In this document: positions 25,518-34,894 of the stretch, piece by piece | Numbering within the stretch: position 1 is the stretch's first letter | How the letters are laid out: every line of letters begins with the position of its first letter | Assembly: GCA_965178635.1 (NCBI GenBank) | Contig: CBCXVT010000030.1 | Span: 186,001-250,000 of the forward strand | Length of the DNA stretch: 64,000 bases | Direction of reading: 5' to 3' | Source of the DNA: GCA-2733415 sp965178635 | GTDB lineage: Bacteria > Bacteroidota > Bacteroidia > Flavobacteriales > Flavobacteriaceae | Notes under the pieces: model-generated | Told to the model about the DNA's origin: nothing | Databases searched by the model: none | What the model saw: the letters and a program-made list of their open reading frames with translations, nothing else | Made by a program: the position numbers and the translations under genes

Positions 25518-27146
25518 TTACTCTCCTAAGAAAGGGTATCTGTAATCTACTGGAGTTACAAATGTTTCTTTAACTAAACGAGGAGAAACCCAACGTAATA
25601 AGTTTTGAGCAGAACCTGCTTTATCATTTGTCCCTGAAGCTCTTGCTCCTCCAAATGGTTGTTGTCCAACAACAGCGCCAGATGGTTTGTCATTAATATA
25701 GAAGTTACCTGCACTATTTTGTAATGCTTTGTTGGCTTCTTCTAATGCGTATCTGCATTCAGAGAATACTGCACCTGTTAAGGCGTATTCAGAAGTAGAG
25801 TCTACTAATTGTAATGTCTCAGACCAATCTTTATCTTCGTAAACATAGATTGTTACAACAGGTCCGAATAATTCAGTTTCCATAGTTTTGTAATTAGGGT
25901 TAGTAGTTACAATAACTGTAGGTTCTATAAAATATCCTTTAGATTTGTCATAGTTTCCGCCGGCAACTATTTCTGCATCACTATCTTTTTTAGCTTGATC
26001 AATGTATGAAGCTAGTTTATCAAAAGAGCCTTCGTGAATTACTGCAGTAATAAAATTACTTAAGTCTGCTGGAGAGCCCATTTTAAATGAAGCAACATCT
26101 TCTTTAACGTGATTAATGATTTCTGTAGCTGTAGATTTTGGTAAGTAAATTCTAGAGGCTGCAGAACATTTTTGTCCTTGAAATTCAAAACCACCTCTTG
26201 AAATAGCTGTGGCTACTTGTTTAGTGTTTGAAGTTGGGTGGGCGATGATAAAATCTTTACCTCCAGTTTCTCCAACTATTTTTGGATATGTTTTGTAAGT
26301 ATGGATATTTTCTCCAATTTTCTTCCAAATTTCTTTGAATACATAAGTGGATCCTGTAAAGTGAATTCCTGAAAAATCAGGGCTTGCTAAAACAGTATCA
26401 GTAATCATGATTGGGTCACCGTAAACAACGTTAATAACACCGTCCGGAACACCAGCTTCTTTAAATATGTCAACAATTACTTTTGCTGAAAATATTTGAT
26501 GATCACTAGGCTTCCATACTACAGTGTTTCCCATTAGTGCTGCACTTGCTGGTAAATTAGCAGCAATTGCAGTAAAGTTAAACGGTGTAATTGCGTAAAT
26601 AAACCCTTCTAGAGGTCTGTATTCAACTCTGTTCCAAACACCGCTAGACGAAGCAGGCTGGTCTTTGTAAATGTCAGACATGAATTTCACGTTAAAACGT
26701 AAAAAGTCAATTAATTCACATGCAGCATCAATTTCTGCTTGAAATACATTTTTAGATTGTGCAATCATAGTTGCAGCGTTTATCTTTGCTCTATAAGGCC
26801 CTGCAATTAAATCTGCAGCACGTAAAAATATAGCAGCGCGTTGTTCCCATGGCATTTGTGACCATTGTACTCGTGCTTCTAAAGCGCTAGAAATTGCAGT
26901 GTCAATATGTTTTTTTTCAGCTAAATGATACGTTCCAACAACATGCTGATGGTCATGAGGTAAAGTCATGTTTCTGGTGTTGCCAGTTTTTACTTCGTCT
27001 TTACCTATATATAATGGCACATCAACTGAACTGTTGTAATATGTATTGTACTGTTGTGTTACAGCTTCTCTTTCTGGAGTTCCTGGAGCGTATGATTTTA
27101 CTGGCTCGTTAATTGGTTCCGGAACATTGAAAAAACCTTTTCCCAT
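25518..27146 (-). CDS. pruA: 1-pyrroline-5-carboxylate dehydrogenase
   Basis: NAD-dependent aldehyde dehydrogenase oxidising glutamate semialdehyde to glutamate, the second step of proline breakdown. 542 residues, the stand-alone PutA-less form. Seen: YRPLEGFIYAITPFNFTAIA and NTVVWKPSDHQIFSA (NAD site), FTGSTYVFKEIW, KIVGETGGKDFI with the catalytic Glu, FEFQGQKCSAASRIYLP with the nucleophilic Cys, and ELFGPVVTIYVYED. No proline dehydrogenase gene is next to it. Single-gene unit divergent from the NRDE gene. Confidence 0.96.
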   Translation of the reverse strand: MGKGFFNVPEPINEPVKSYAPGTPEREAVTQQYNTYYNSSVDVPLYIGKDEVKTGNTRNMTLPHDHQHVVGTYHLAEKKHIDTAISSALEARVQWSQMPWEQRAAIFLRAADLIAGPYRAKINAATMIAQSKNVFQAEIDAACELIDFLRFNVKFMSDIYKDQPASSSGVWNRVEYRPLEGFIYAITPFNFTAIAANLPASAALMGNTVVWKPSDHQIFSAKVIVDIFKEAGVPDGVINVVYGDPIMITDTVLASPDFSGIHFTGSTYVFKEIWKKIGENIHTYKTYPKIVGETGGKDFIIAHPTSNTKQVATAISRGGFEFQGQKCSAASRIYLPKSTATEIINHVKEDVASFKMGSPADLSNFITAVIHEGSFDKLASYIDQAKKDSDAEIVAGGNYDKSKGYFIEPTVIVTTNPNYKTMETELFGPVVTIYVYEDKDWSETLQLVDSTSEYALTGAVFSECRYALEEANKALQNSAGNFYINDKPSGAVVGQQPFGGARASGTNDKAGSAQNLLRWVSPRLVKETFVTPVDYRYPFLGE

Positions 27147-27179
27147 GGTGATGTTATGTGTTTATATTATTAAAGAGAT

Positions 27180-27276
27180 CAAAAATACTAAAAATAAAAT
27201 CAATAGAATATGATATGAATGCTATTGTTAAAATGATGATGATATCCTCATGTTAAATTTTGTGTGGATATTTTTG
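27180..27276. promoter_or_regulatory. Divergent promoter region, pruA / NRDE operon
   Basis: TATTTTTG occurs on the minus strand at 27180-27187 (34 bases before pruA) and on the plus strand at 27269-27276 (34 bases before the NRDE gene), mirror-like. TTG boxes at ideal spacing are not clear. Confidence 0.4.
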
Positions 27277-27309
27277 TAAGTTGCATAGAAATAATTCGAT
27301 TTAAATTTA

Positions 27310-28029
27310 ATGTGTACAGTAAGTTTTGTTTACAAAGGAGGAACGGATTTTATTCTTACCTCAAATAGGGATGAGTCTATCTTACGAAAAACAATAATTC
27401 CTAAATTGTATGAAGAAGAAAGTGTACTTGCGGTATATCCTAAAGATATGGTTGCTGGTGGCACATGGATTGGTGTAAGTAGTCGGAAAAGAGTGTTGTG
27501 CTTATTAAATGGTGCTTTTGTAAAACATGCTAGAGAAGTATCATATAAAAAAAGCCGAGGGGTACTTGTTAAGGAGTTGTTAGCCGTTGTTGATGTTGAA
27601 CAAGAGATTAAAAATTATAATTTTAATCGTATTGAACCCTTTACTTTAATTATTGTTGATTGGAGTGTTGAATTGAAATTAATTGAATTAATTTGGGACG
27701 GTGTAAATGCGGAAGTAACACACCTGCCGCTAAAATCAAGAATTTGGAGCTCATCAACATTATATAATAATGATATGAAGGCGTTAAGAGAGAGGTGGTT
27801 TTCTGAGTATTTGAGTCAAAATGGATCGTCACACGATGAGTTGTTTTATTTTCACGAATACTATGGTGTTGGTGATTCTATGTTAGATATGAAAATAGAT
27901 AGAGGTTTTTTAAAAACAGTCAGTATTACACAGTATGAAAAGGAAGAAGAGTGCGTTAGGGTAGGTTATAAAGACTTATTAAGTGGGAGGATAAATCATT
28001 TGCAATTACAATTAAACAAGATAAATTGA
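27310..28029 (+). CDS. NRDE-family protein (TANGO2-like)
   Basis: Protein of 239 residues opening with MCTVSFVYKGG and FILTSNRDESI, the NRDE signature of the TANGO2 family. The family has an Ntn-hydrolase-like fold in which Cys2, exposed after Met removal, takes the nucleophile position. GGTWIGVSSRKRVLCLLNG is the second conserved block. Eukaryotic members are linked to haem trafficking and Golgi organisation; the bacterial role is unknown. The stop TGA shares its A with the ATG of the next gene, so the two are translationally coupled. No signal peptide: cytoplasmic. Confidence 0.9.
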   Translation: MCTVSFVYKGGTDFILTSNRDESILRKTIIPKLYEEESVLAVYPKDMVAGGTWIGVSSRKRVLCLLNGAFVKHAREVSYKKSRGVLVKELLAVVDVEQEIKNYNFNRIEPFTLIIVDWSVELKLIELIWDGVNAEVTHLPLKSRIWSSSTLYNNDMKALRERWFSEYLSQNGSSHDELFYFHEYYGVGDSMLDMKIDRGFLKTVSITQYEKEEECVRVGYKDLLSGRINHLQLQLNKIN

Positions 28030-29033
28030 TGCTCGAAAATACAGGGGTTATATTAGTGTTGGCTTATCCAGAAACTATTGTTATGGTTGCTGACGAATGG
28101 TATTCTCCATTTTTAAGATACTTAGGGATAGGAAAAAAAGACTATTTAAGAGCTGGTCATGCGGCTTTAGTACTTATCGATAAAGAAAAAGGCGATTTAG
28201 AGTATCATGATTTTGGTCGCTATATTACTTCTGAGCCTAACGGGAGAGTTAGAGGTGTACGTTATGATAGAGAATTAGAATTTCCGTTTAAAGCAGAAAT
28301 TGTAAATGGAGAGCTTGAAAATTTAGATGATGTTTTATTTTTTTTAGGGACTAATCCTAAAATCACACATGGCGATGGAAAATTGATAGCGTCTGTTTGT
28401 AATGTGATAGACTATAAAAAAGCAAAAACACATATTGCTGCTATGCAAAATACAGGCTTAATTCGTTATGCAGCTTTTGTTAAAAACGCAAGTAATTGTG
28501 CCCGTTTTGTAACGTCAACGCTTATTGCTTCTGTAACCGATTTAAAAATTAAAAAGAAGTTGATAAGATCACAACTGTTTACGCCAAGCACAGTAGGTAA
28601 TGTTGTGATTTCTGATACGAAATCTATGGTGTTTCAAGTTTCAGAAAAAGGAGAGGTAGCACAATTTACATCTACAGTTGGTAAGGTAAATAGACAATGT
28701 TTTTTAGATCGATTGCCTGAGTATTCGCCAAATTTTATAGGAACTTTAAAGTCTAAATCTGTGAAGTGTTTACATCCGAATGCACAATGGTTGAGTGGTA
28801 TTGCAGCCGGGGCTTGGTTTGAGTTAACAAAACCATTAAGTCTTGCAGAAAGTGAGTTTCGTTTCAGAAGAATATCTCCAAATGGCCATATTGATGTTGA
28901 TGCAGTAGTTGAGAGTGAAACTGAATTTTTTATAGATGAACAGTTCGTAGTGCAGCACTATTCAAATTGTTTGTTTTGTACAGTTGAGCAAAACAAAAAA
29001 GTATTCAAGTTACACTATTTAAGAGGTTATTAA
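28029..29033 (+). CDS. Unknown protein, probable circularly permuted papain-fold (NlpC/P60-LRAT-like)
   Basis: Protein of 334 residues from the ATG at 28029-28031 that overlaps the NRDE stop. No named family is certain; it may match a flavobacterial domain of unknown function. Two blocks stand out: AGHAALVLIDKEKGDLEYHDFGRY (His44, His60; shown in part) and NASNCARFVTSTL with Cys157. A His-bearing strand before an NC-xx-FV helix is the pattern of permuted papain-fold enzymes such as LRAT and YiiX. This suggests a thiol hydrolase or acyltransferase, as inference. The C-terminal half (170-334) includes GAWFELTKPL and a Cys pair near CLFC. No signal peptide. It may act with the NRDE protein. Confidence 0.75.
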   Translation: MLENTGVILVLAYPETIVMVADEWYSPFLRYLGIGKKDYLRAGHAALVLIDKEKGDLEYHDFGRYITSEPNGRVRGVRYDRELEFPFKAEIVNGELENLDDVLFFLGTNPKITHGDGKLIASVCNVIDYKKAKTHIAAMQNTGLIRYAAFVKNASNCARFVTSTLIASVTDLKIKKKLIRSQLFTPSTVGNVVISDTKSMVFQVSEKGEVAQFTSTVGKVNRQCFLDRLPEYSPNFIGTLKSKSVKCLHPNAQWLSGIAAGAWFELTKPLSLAESEFRFRRISPNGHIDVDAVVESETEFFIDEQFVVQHYSNCLFCTVEQNKKVFKLHYLRGY

Positions 29034-29416
29034 TTAAGTGCAAATGGAGCGCTTAATTTAAAAGTTGGAATTTGTACTTTAAAAGTTTGAGATGAATTAA
29101 AGCTGACCATGTTATAGTAGCCTTTCATAGAGCCGTATGGCGAAGCTAATAAGCATCCAGAGTTATAGCTATGTGATTCTCCCGGTTTCAAAACAGGTTT
29201 TTTTCCAACAACACCTTCGCCTTCTATGACTTCTGTGTGGTTTAATGAATCAAATATTTTCCAATGCCTTGATGTGAGCTGTACGGCTTCTGAGCTTTGG
29301 TTTTCAATAGTTACAATATATCCAAAAGCAAAGTGCATTTTATAGTTTTTATAAAATGTACCTTCAAAATTTGTTTTCACAGAAATTTTAATACCCCTAG
29401 TTATTTGTTGAACCAT
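29030..29416 (-). CDS. apaG: ApaG-domain protein
   Basis: Stand-alone ApaG, 128 residues, an immunoglobulin/fibronectin-like beta sandwich. Seen: ISVKTNFEGTFYKNYKMHFAFGYIVTIENQS, in short blocks, then SRHWKIFDSLNHTEVIEGEGVVGKKPVLKPGES and FQSGC-type YNSGCLLASPYGSMKGYY, all family marks. In enterobacteria it is tied to cobalt and magnesium tolerance by genetics; the biochemical role is unknown. It overlaps the end of the convergent papain-like gene by 4 bases and lies downstream of the plug-domain gene on the same strand (78-base gap). Confidence 0.93.
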   Translation of the reverse strand: MVQQITRGIKISVKTNFEGTFYKNYKMHFAFGYIVTIENQSSEAVQLTSRHWKIFDSLNHTEVIEGEGVVGKKPVLKPGESHSYNSGCLLASPYGSMKGYYNMVSFNSSQTFKVQIPTFKLSAPFALN

Positions 29417-29494
29417 AGTGTTTCTTAATTATTTAGTAAAAATAAGCATTTTTTAAATAACATTTAATTTTCTGTCAATATTAGTAGTAAAATA

Positions 29495-30736
29495 TTAATT
29501 GCTGATGTTGACAGAGCTTGCGCTACCAATTCCTATGACTTTGTCGTACCTGTCGCCTAAATTTTTGTAGTAAACTAAAACGGTGTATTCGTTTTCAGTT
29601 TGGTAGAAATTTCCATCAATAAATGAATGGTCAATTTCGTTATTTGTGTGAGTAATGAATTTATAGTTCACAAAGCCTTGTTTGATTAATGAAGTGTTTT
29701 CATATATACCTTTTGAGATATTATATTTCATTTCTGATGTGTCATTTAATTCAAAATTATTAAAATTACCAACAACATAGATTTTTCTGTCACCAATGTT
29801 TTCGTAATTTTCTAATGAAAAATGCATGTTCACGTAATCTGCTTCAATGTTACTGTCGTCAACATTTAAGTTGCGAACCACAAAGCCTCCGTTTATATCA
29901 GGGTTGTAAGTGTATGGTTCATAGTTTCGTGATGTATTTGTGTAAAGGTAGTTGTGGTAAATGTCCTCTAGTGTGTAGCCTTGTGTGCTTATATTTCCGC
30001 CTCTAATGTTTTTGTTGTCAAAGTAAAAATATTCATTCCCTGCCCAAAAATCAGCCTCTTGGTCATACCTGTACATTAGCTCATTTCCAAGGGTGTATTG
30101 TGGTTTTAGGTTAGTTATGCAATTGTTGATGTTGTTGTTTTTAAAAATTAGTGTCTTGATGGTGTTTTTTGGGTTGATGAAAAAATCCTGTCTTGGTTTA
30201 ATTGAGAGTTGAACCACTTGCTTTGTGTTGATATAATTCAAGTCTCTAGATCTTTTTATTTGTACTCTTACCGAAGCTCTGTTTTGAAAAACAATAAATT
30301 TTTTAGAAAATAACAATTCATTATCGTCATTATAAATTTCTAAAAAATAATTTCCAGTTTTTATAATGCGTATATCATTGTTTGGTATGCTTAATCTGTA
30401 GTGTGAATAAGATTGTAAGGTGTTATATGAGTTTTCGTAATCTTGAATATGTTGGTCATCTATTCCTCTCAGATACTCACTTTTTATTAATTGAGATGCT
30501 GACCAGTCAAAATTGCAATGTGTTATTTGATAGTAATAGTCAGCTTCATCACCGTTAATGTCGTCAAATGAAAATTGCAGTGTTTTTCCTAATTCAATAA
30601 GTGGAATTTGTCGTTCTGAACCTAATTCTTGGAGTTGAATTGTCTTAATATAGTCTGGTGGGGATATTTCATTAATTATTTGGCTATTACTAAATTGTAA
30701 ACTAAGTAAATATAAAATGATGTATAGGGGCTTCAT
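29495..30736 (-). CDS. Type IX secretion system plug-domain protein (DUF5103)
   Basis: Protein of 413 residues with a signal peptide (MKPLYIILYLLSLQFSNSQ). It fits the DUF5103 family, now named after the Plug protein that seals the periplasmic side of the SprA translocon in Flavobacterium. Marks: DYYYQITHCNFDW, YLRGIDDQHIQDYENSYNT, YSHYRLSIPN and GNYFLEIYND. The C-terminal part (about 310-400) has VVGNFNNFELNDTSEMKYN, like a glycogen-binding E-set domain, and FVNYKFI. Together with porT it shows that a type IX system operates here. Whether this paralogue is the true Plug is not decidable from sequence alone. Confidence 0.85.
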   Translation of the reverse strand: MKPLYIILYLLSLQFSNSQIINEISPPDYIKTIQLQELGSERQIPLIELGKTLQFSFDDINGDEADYYYQITHCNFDWSASQLIKSEYLRGIDDQHIQDYENSYNTLQSYSHYRLSIPNNDIRIIKTGNYFLEIYNDDNELLFSKKFIVFQNRASVRVQIKRSRDLNYINTKQVVQLSIKPRQDFFINPKNTIKTLIFKNNNINNCITNLKPQYTLGNELMYRYDQEADFWAGNEYFYFDNKNIRGGNISTQGYTLEDIYHNYLYTNTSRNYEPYTYNPDINGGFVVRNLNVDDSNIEADYVNMHFSLENYENIGDRKIYVVGNFNNFELNDTSEMKYNISKGIYENTSLIKQGFVNYKFITHTNNEIDHSFIDGNFYQTENEYTVLVYYKNLGDRYDKVIGIGSASSVNISN

Positions 30737-30871
30737 GGTGTGTTTATCTCGGTTTGGGTGTAAATATAGTCAAAATATATGCCAAAAGAATTGACGCCGT
30801 GTTGTTATTTAGAAAAATTATAAATAATAAAATTTGACTTAACACAATTTTAAGACTTGGCTATTAAATTG

Positions 30872-30879
30872 TAAATTTG
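30872..30879 (+). promoter_or_regulatory. Candidate -7 promoter element of the nqr operon
   Basis: TAAATTTG, 30 bases before the nqrA ATG, in the 173-base gap between two divergent genes. No TTG at normal spacing (nearest 12 and 35 bases away). The rest of the gap shows no other clear signal. Confidence 0.45.
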
Positions 30880-30909
30880 GCTCGAATTTTTTAGAAAATC
30901 TACTCAATT

Positions 30910-32262
30910 ATGTCCAAAGACATTCGTATACGAAAAGGGTTTGACATTAAACTTGTTGGTGAAGCCGAAAAAGACACGGTGCAAGCTATACCAAGTAATG
31001 TTTACGCAATTCAGCTTTCTGATTTTCACGGAATAATCCCAAAAATGCTTAAAAAAGTTGGTGATAAAGTACAAGCTGGTGAAGCTGTGTTTTATAACAA
31101 AACTAATGAAGCTATGAAGTTTGCTGCTCCAGTTAGTGGTGAAATTTCTGAGATTGTTCGTGGCGATAGAAGAAGAATTCTAACCATCAAAATCAGCGCA
31201 GATAAAGAACAAAAGCATACTAGTGTTGCTAGTGTAAATGTTGATACTGCGAACGCTGAAACTATCAAAAATCATTTATTAGCGACAGGTTGTTGGCCAT
31301 TTATTAGTCAGCGTCCGTATGCTATAATTGCAAATCCAGAAGTTGCTCCAAAAGCTATTTTTGTTTCTGCTTATGCAAGTGCGCCTTTAGCTGCTGATTA
31401 CGATTACGTGTTAGCTGGTAAAGAAGCGGAAATGCAAGCTGCAGTTACTGCTTTAGGAAAGTTAACTGAAGGAGATGTACACGTTTCTGTAGGGAAGAAT
31501 TCAAATTCTCCTTTATCTGGATTAAACGGTGTAACGTTGCATAAAGTGTCTGGGCCGCATCCTTCTGGGAATGTAGGTACACAGATAAATAAAATTGATC
31601 CTGTTAATAAAGGTGAAGTAGTTTGGACGGTAACACCTCAAGATTTAGTAATCATTGGAGAGTTATTGTTAACTGGTAAGTTTAACGCAGAGCGTACGAT
31701 TGCTTTAGTAGGGTCTTCAGTTAAGAAACCTAAATACTACAAAACTAAAATAGGTGCTGAGGTATCTACATTTGTGTACTCTTCAGGAGTTCATACTGAA
31801 AACATTCGTGTAATTGGTGGTGATGTATTAACTGGAGCAAAAGTAAATCCTGATGGTTATTTAGGGTATTACAATAACACAGTTACAGTAATTCCAGAAG
31901 GTGACGATTATGATTTATTCGGATGGAATAAACCAGTATTCAATAAAGTGTCTACGTCTAGAGCGATGACTTTTTCTTGGATGATGCCAAATAAAAAGTT
32001 CGATTTAAATACAAATACAAACGGAGAACACAGAGCATTTGTTGTTACAGGTTCTTACGAAGAAGTTTTTCCTCTAGATATGTATCCATTACAAATGCTT
32101 AAAGCTTGTATGGTTAAAGATTTAGATGAAATGGAAGCTTTGGGTATGTATGAAGTTGCACCAGAAGATTTCGCTTTAACTGAGTTTATTTGTGTGTCTA
32201 AACAACCGCATCAGCAAATCATTAGAGAAGGGTTAGACTTAATGTATAAAGAAATAGGATAA
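30910..32262 (+). CDS. nqrA: Na+-translocating NADH:quinone reductase subunit A
   Basis: Cytoplasmic, cofactor-free subunit of the sodium pump that oxidises NADH, reduces menaquinone and exports Na+. 450 residues, full length. Family marks: IRIRKGFDIKLVGEAE, a biotinyl-like hammerhead with GDKVQAGEAVFYNK, RPYAIIANPEVAPKAIFVSA, PHPSGNVGTQI, and GGDVLTGAKV. First gene of nqrABCDEF, with 4 bases to nqrB. The whole operon is intact here, so respiration in this organism is sodium-coupled. Confidence 0.97.
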   Translation: MSKDIRIRKGFDIKLVGEAEKDTVQAIPSNVYAIQLSDFHGIIPKMLKKVGDKVQAGEAVFYNKTNEAMKFAAPVSGEISEIVRGDRRRILTIKISADKEQKHTSVASVNVDTANAETIKNHLLATGCWPFISQRPYAIIANPEVAPKAIFVSAYASAPLAADYDYVLAGKEAEMQAAVTALGKLTEGDVHVSVGKNSNSPLSGLNGVTLHKVSGPHPSGNVGTQINKIDPVNKGEVVWTVTPQDLVIIGELLLTGKFNAERTIALVGSSVKKPKYYKTKIGAEVSTFVYSSGVHTENIRVIGGDVLTGAKVNPDGYLGYYNNTVTVIPEGDDYDLFGWNKPVFNKVSTSRAMTFSWMMPNKKFDLNTNTNGEHRAFVVTGSYEEVFPLDMYPLQMLKACMVKDLDEMEALGMYEVAPEDFALTEFICVSKQPHQQIIREGLDLMYKEIG

Positions 32263-32266
32263 CGCT

Positions 32267-33460
32267 ATGAGTTTAAAAAGTAGTTTACATAACTTAAAAG
32301 AAAAGTATAAAGGAACCAAGATGGCTCCTGCTTTTAATGCGTTACATACGTTTGTGTATTTACCAAATGAGGTGACTCATTCTGGAAGTCACGTGCGTGT
32401 AGCGGACGATTTAAAACGTACGATGAATACTGTAATCATGGCTTTAGTACCATGTTTAATATTCGGTATGTTTAATGCTGGTTACCAACATTATTTAGCT
32501 ACTGGAGAAATCCAAGCGGCTACTGCTGGTTTTTTAAGTCCTGAATTTTGGACTTTAGATAACTTATTGCTTGGTGCAGGAAAAATCTTACCATTAGTAT
32601 TGGTGTCTTATATAGTTGGTCTTGGGGTAGAATTTATTTTTGCTATCATCAAAGGTCACGAAGTAGAAGAAGGATACTTAGTATCTGGTATGTTAATTCC
32701 GTTAATTGTCCCTGTTGATATTCCATTATGGATGTTAGCTGTTGCAGTTGTATTCGGAGTTGTTATTGGAAAAGAGGTTTTTGGAGGAACTGGGATGAAC
32801 ATCTTAAATCCTGCATTAACAGTAAGAGCATTTTTATTCTTCGCTTATCCAACTTGGATGACAGGAGATAAAGTATGGGTTGAAGGAGCTACTGCAGCTA
32901 CTGGAACACCAGATGCATTTTCAGGAGAAACAATATTAGGATCTTTAGCGCAAGCAAAAGAACATAGTTATTCAGTAATGGATCAGTTTTTAGGATTTAT
33001 CCCTGGATCTGTTGGTGAAACATCTACATTATTAATTTTATTAGCAGGATTATTTTTAATCTTCACTAAAATTGGTTCTTGGAGAATTATGTTATCTGCG
33101 GTTGTTGGTTCTTTAATTATGGGGTTAATCTTTAACCAAGTGGCACCTTCTATGGAAGGGACAAAATTCTTCGCATTAATGAACTTGCCATATTGGCAAC
33201 ATTTATTAGTTGGAGGTTTAGCATTTGGTATTGTGTTTATGGCTACTGACCCTGTGTCTGCAGCACAAACAAATAAAGGGAAATGGATTTACGGTTTCTT
33301 AATTGGTTTCTTATCAGTTATGATTCGTGTGTTCAACCCTGCCTTTCCAGAAGGCGTAATGTTAGCTATTTTATTAATGAATGTTTTCGCACCTACAATT
33401 GACCATTATGTGGTTCAAGGAAATGTAAAGAAGCGATTAAAACGTGTAAAAACAGCATAG
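32267..33460 (+). CDS. nqrB: Na+-translocating NADH:quinone reductase subunit B
   Basis: Membrane subunit with about ten helices that carries covalent FMN and riboflavin and forms most of the sodium path. 397 residues. The FMN-bearing Thr222 lies in DAFSGETIL, a variant of the SGAT motif. Other marks are HVRVADDLKRTMNTVIMAL, GKEVFGGTGMNILNPAL, and ATDPVSAAQTNKGKWIYG. FMN attachment needs ApbE, encoded at 41.8 kb. Basic C-terminus (KKRLKRVKTA) faces the cytoplasm. Confidence 0.97.
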   Translation: MSLKSSLHNLKEKYKGTKMAPAFNALHTFVYLPNEVTHSGSHVRVADDLKRTMNTVIMALVPCLIFGMFNAGYQHYLATGEIQAATAGFLSPEFWTLDNLLLGAGKILPLVLVSYIVGLGVEFIFAIIKGHEVEEGYLVSGMLIPLIVPVDIPLWMLAVAVVFGVVIGKEVFGGTGMNILNPALTVRAFLFFAYPTWMTGDKVWVEGATAATGTPDAFSGETILGSLAQAKEHSYSVMDQFLGFIPGSVGETSTLLILLAGLFLIFTKIGSWRIMLSAVVGSLIMGLIFNQVAPSMEGTKFFALMNLPYWQHLLVGGLAFGIVFMATDPVSAAQTNKGKWIYGFLIGFLSVMIRVFNPAFPEGVMLAILLMNVFAPTIDHYVVQGNVKKRLKRVKTA

Positions 33461-33463
33461 GTT

Positions 33464-34192
33464 ATGGCTATAGATACAAGTAAAAATTCATACACAATTA
33501 TATTTTCAGTTGTGATGGTAGTCGTAGTAGGAACATTATTAGCAGGAATATCTTCTGCGTTAAGTCCTAATATCAAGGCTAACAAGAGAGTTGAGAAAAT
33601 GCAGAACATCATGTTTCCAATGGGTGTTGATGCTTCAGCAGAAGAAGCAGAAGGCTTATTTGAGCAATATGTTGGAGGCGAGCAATACATCGTAAAAGGT
33701 GCAGTTGCAACTAAAACTGATGCTGCTTTTAAAATTGAAGTTAAAAAAGAACAAGATAAGGTTAAAGCTAATGCATCTTATGAGCAACAATTACCGTTGT
33801 TTATTGGTAAGAAAGATGGTGAAAACTTTTATGTAGTTCCAATTAGAGGTAATGGACTTTGGGGACCAGTTTGGGCTTACATGTCATTAGATAAAAACAT
33901 GGTAGTTCAAGGTGCATTTTTTGATCATGCTGGTGAAACACCTGGTTTAGGTGCTAACATTAAAGAATCGTTTTTTAGAGATGATTTCGCAGGTGAGCAT
34001 GTATTAGACGCTTCTGGTGCTTTTAAAGGTATTGCTGTGAAGAAAGGTAATCTAGATCCAAAGAACGAAAGAAAAACTGATAATGCAGTAGATGCTATGG
34101 CAGGTGCTACAATTACAGGAGATGGGATTTCGGCAATGATCAATAAAGGATTGGCTTTATATGTACCATATTTTAAAACCTTAAAGAACTAA
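33464..34192 (+). CDS. nqrC: Na+-translocating NADH:quinone reductase subunit C
   Basis: Single-helix subunit (helix about residues 10-32) with a large periplasmic FMN domain. 242 residues. The flavinylation motif reads DAMAGATITGDG with Thr216 as attachment site; position 213 is Ala where many homologues have Ser. NGLWGPVWAYMSLD and HAGETPGLGANI are the other family marks. 3 bases after nqrB and 4 bases before nqrD. Confidence 0.96.
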   Translation: MAIDTSKNSYTIIFSVVMVVVVGTLLAGISSALSPNIKANKRVEKMQNIMFPMGVDASAEEAEGLFEQYVGGEQYIVKGAVATKTDAAFKIEVKKEQDKVKANASYEQQLPLFIGKKDGENFYVVPIRGNGLWGPVWAYMSLDKNMVVQGAFFDHAGETPGLGANIKESFFRDDFAGEHVLDASGAFKGIAVKKGNLDPKNERKTDNAVDAMAGATITGDGISAMINKGLALYVPYFKTLKN

Positions 34193-34196
34193 TATT

Positions 34197-34841
34197 ATGG
34201 GAATGTCAAAAAAACACAAAGGATTAATATTAGATCCGTTATCAGATAACAACCCAGTAACTATTCAAGTATTAGGGATTTGTTCAGCATTAGCAATTAC
34301 TGCACAGATAAAGCCATCAATCATTATGGCGATATCAGTAATCTTTGTTTTAGGAGCAGGAAATGTGATTATCTCTTTAATGAGAAACATCATCCCTTCT
34401 AAAATTAGAATTATTGTTCAGTTAATAGTTGTAGCAACATTAGTAATTATTGTAGATCAAGTATTAAAAGCGTTCTCTTATCAGTTGAGTAAAGATTTAG
34501 GTGCTTTTATTGGGCTGATTATCACCAACTGTATTATCATGGGGCGTTTTGAAGCATTTGCTTTAGCAAACAAACCTTGGCCAGCGTTTTTAGATGGTAT
34601 TGGTAATGCGGCAGGTTACGGTGTGTTATTAGTAATAGTAGCTTTTTTCAGAGAGTTATTAGGTGCAGGAACTTTATTAGGTTTTCAAGTATTTGGAGAT
34701 CCGATCGAGAAGACTGGTTTATATGCTTTAGGATACGAGAATAATGGTTTTATGGTATTGTCGCCAATGGCGCTGATTGTTGTAGGGATTATTATTTGGG
34801 TACAACGTACTAAGAATCCAGCTTTAGTTGAAGATCACTAG
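34197..34841 (+). CDS. nqrD: Na+-translocating NADH:quinone reductase subunit D
   Basis: Six-helix membrane subunit paired with NqrE; the two hold an iron-sulfur centre at their interface. 214 residues. Marks: DPLSDNNPVTIQVLGICSAL, IPSKIRIIVQLIVVA, GLIITNCIIMGRFEAFA with the conserved Cys, and DGIGNAAGYGVLL. Its TAG is followed by the only sizeable gap in the operon, which can form hairpins. Confidence 0.96.
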   Translation: MGMSKKHKGLILDPLSDNNPVTIQVLGICSALAITAQIKPSIIMAISVIFVLGAGNVIISLMRNIIPSKIRIIVQLIVVATLVIIVDQVLKAFSYQLSKDLGAFIGLIITNCIIMGRFEAFALANKPWPAFLDGIGNAAGYGVLLVIVAFFRELLGAGTLLGFQVFGDPIEKTGLYALGYENNGFMVLSPMALIVVGIIIWVQRTKNPALVEDH

Positions 34842-34873
34842 ACGCTAGGCGTCGTTTACTGAACTTGTTCGGT
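34841..34873 (+). other. Paired hairpins in the nqrD-nqrE gap
   Basis: GACGC (34841-34845) with GCGTC (34849-34853), and ACTGAA (34858-34863) with TTCGGT (34868-34873, one G-T pair). No T-run follows, so not a terminator. It may be an mRNA processing or stability element, or simply spacer. Confidence 0.4.
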
Positions 34874-34894
34874 ATCTAATAAAACTTTAAAAAA

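Noticed and set aside
34841..34873. Terminator inside the nqr operon
   Set aside because: Hairpins are short and lack a T-run; nqrE and nqrF clearly belong to the same operon.
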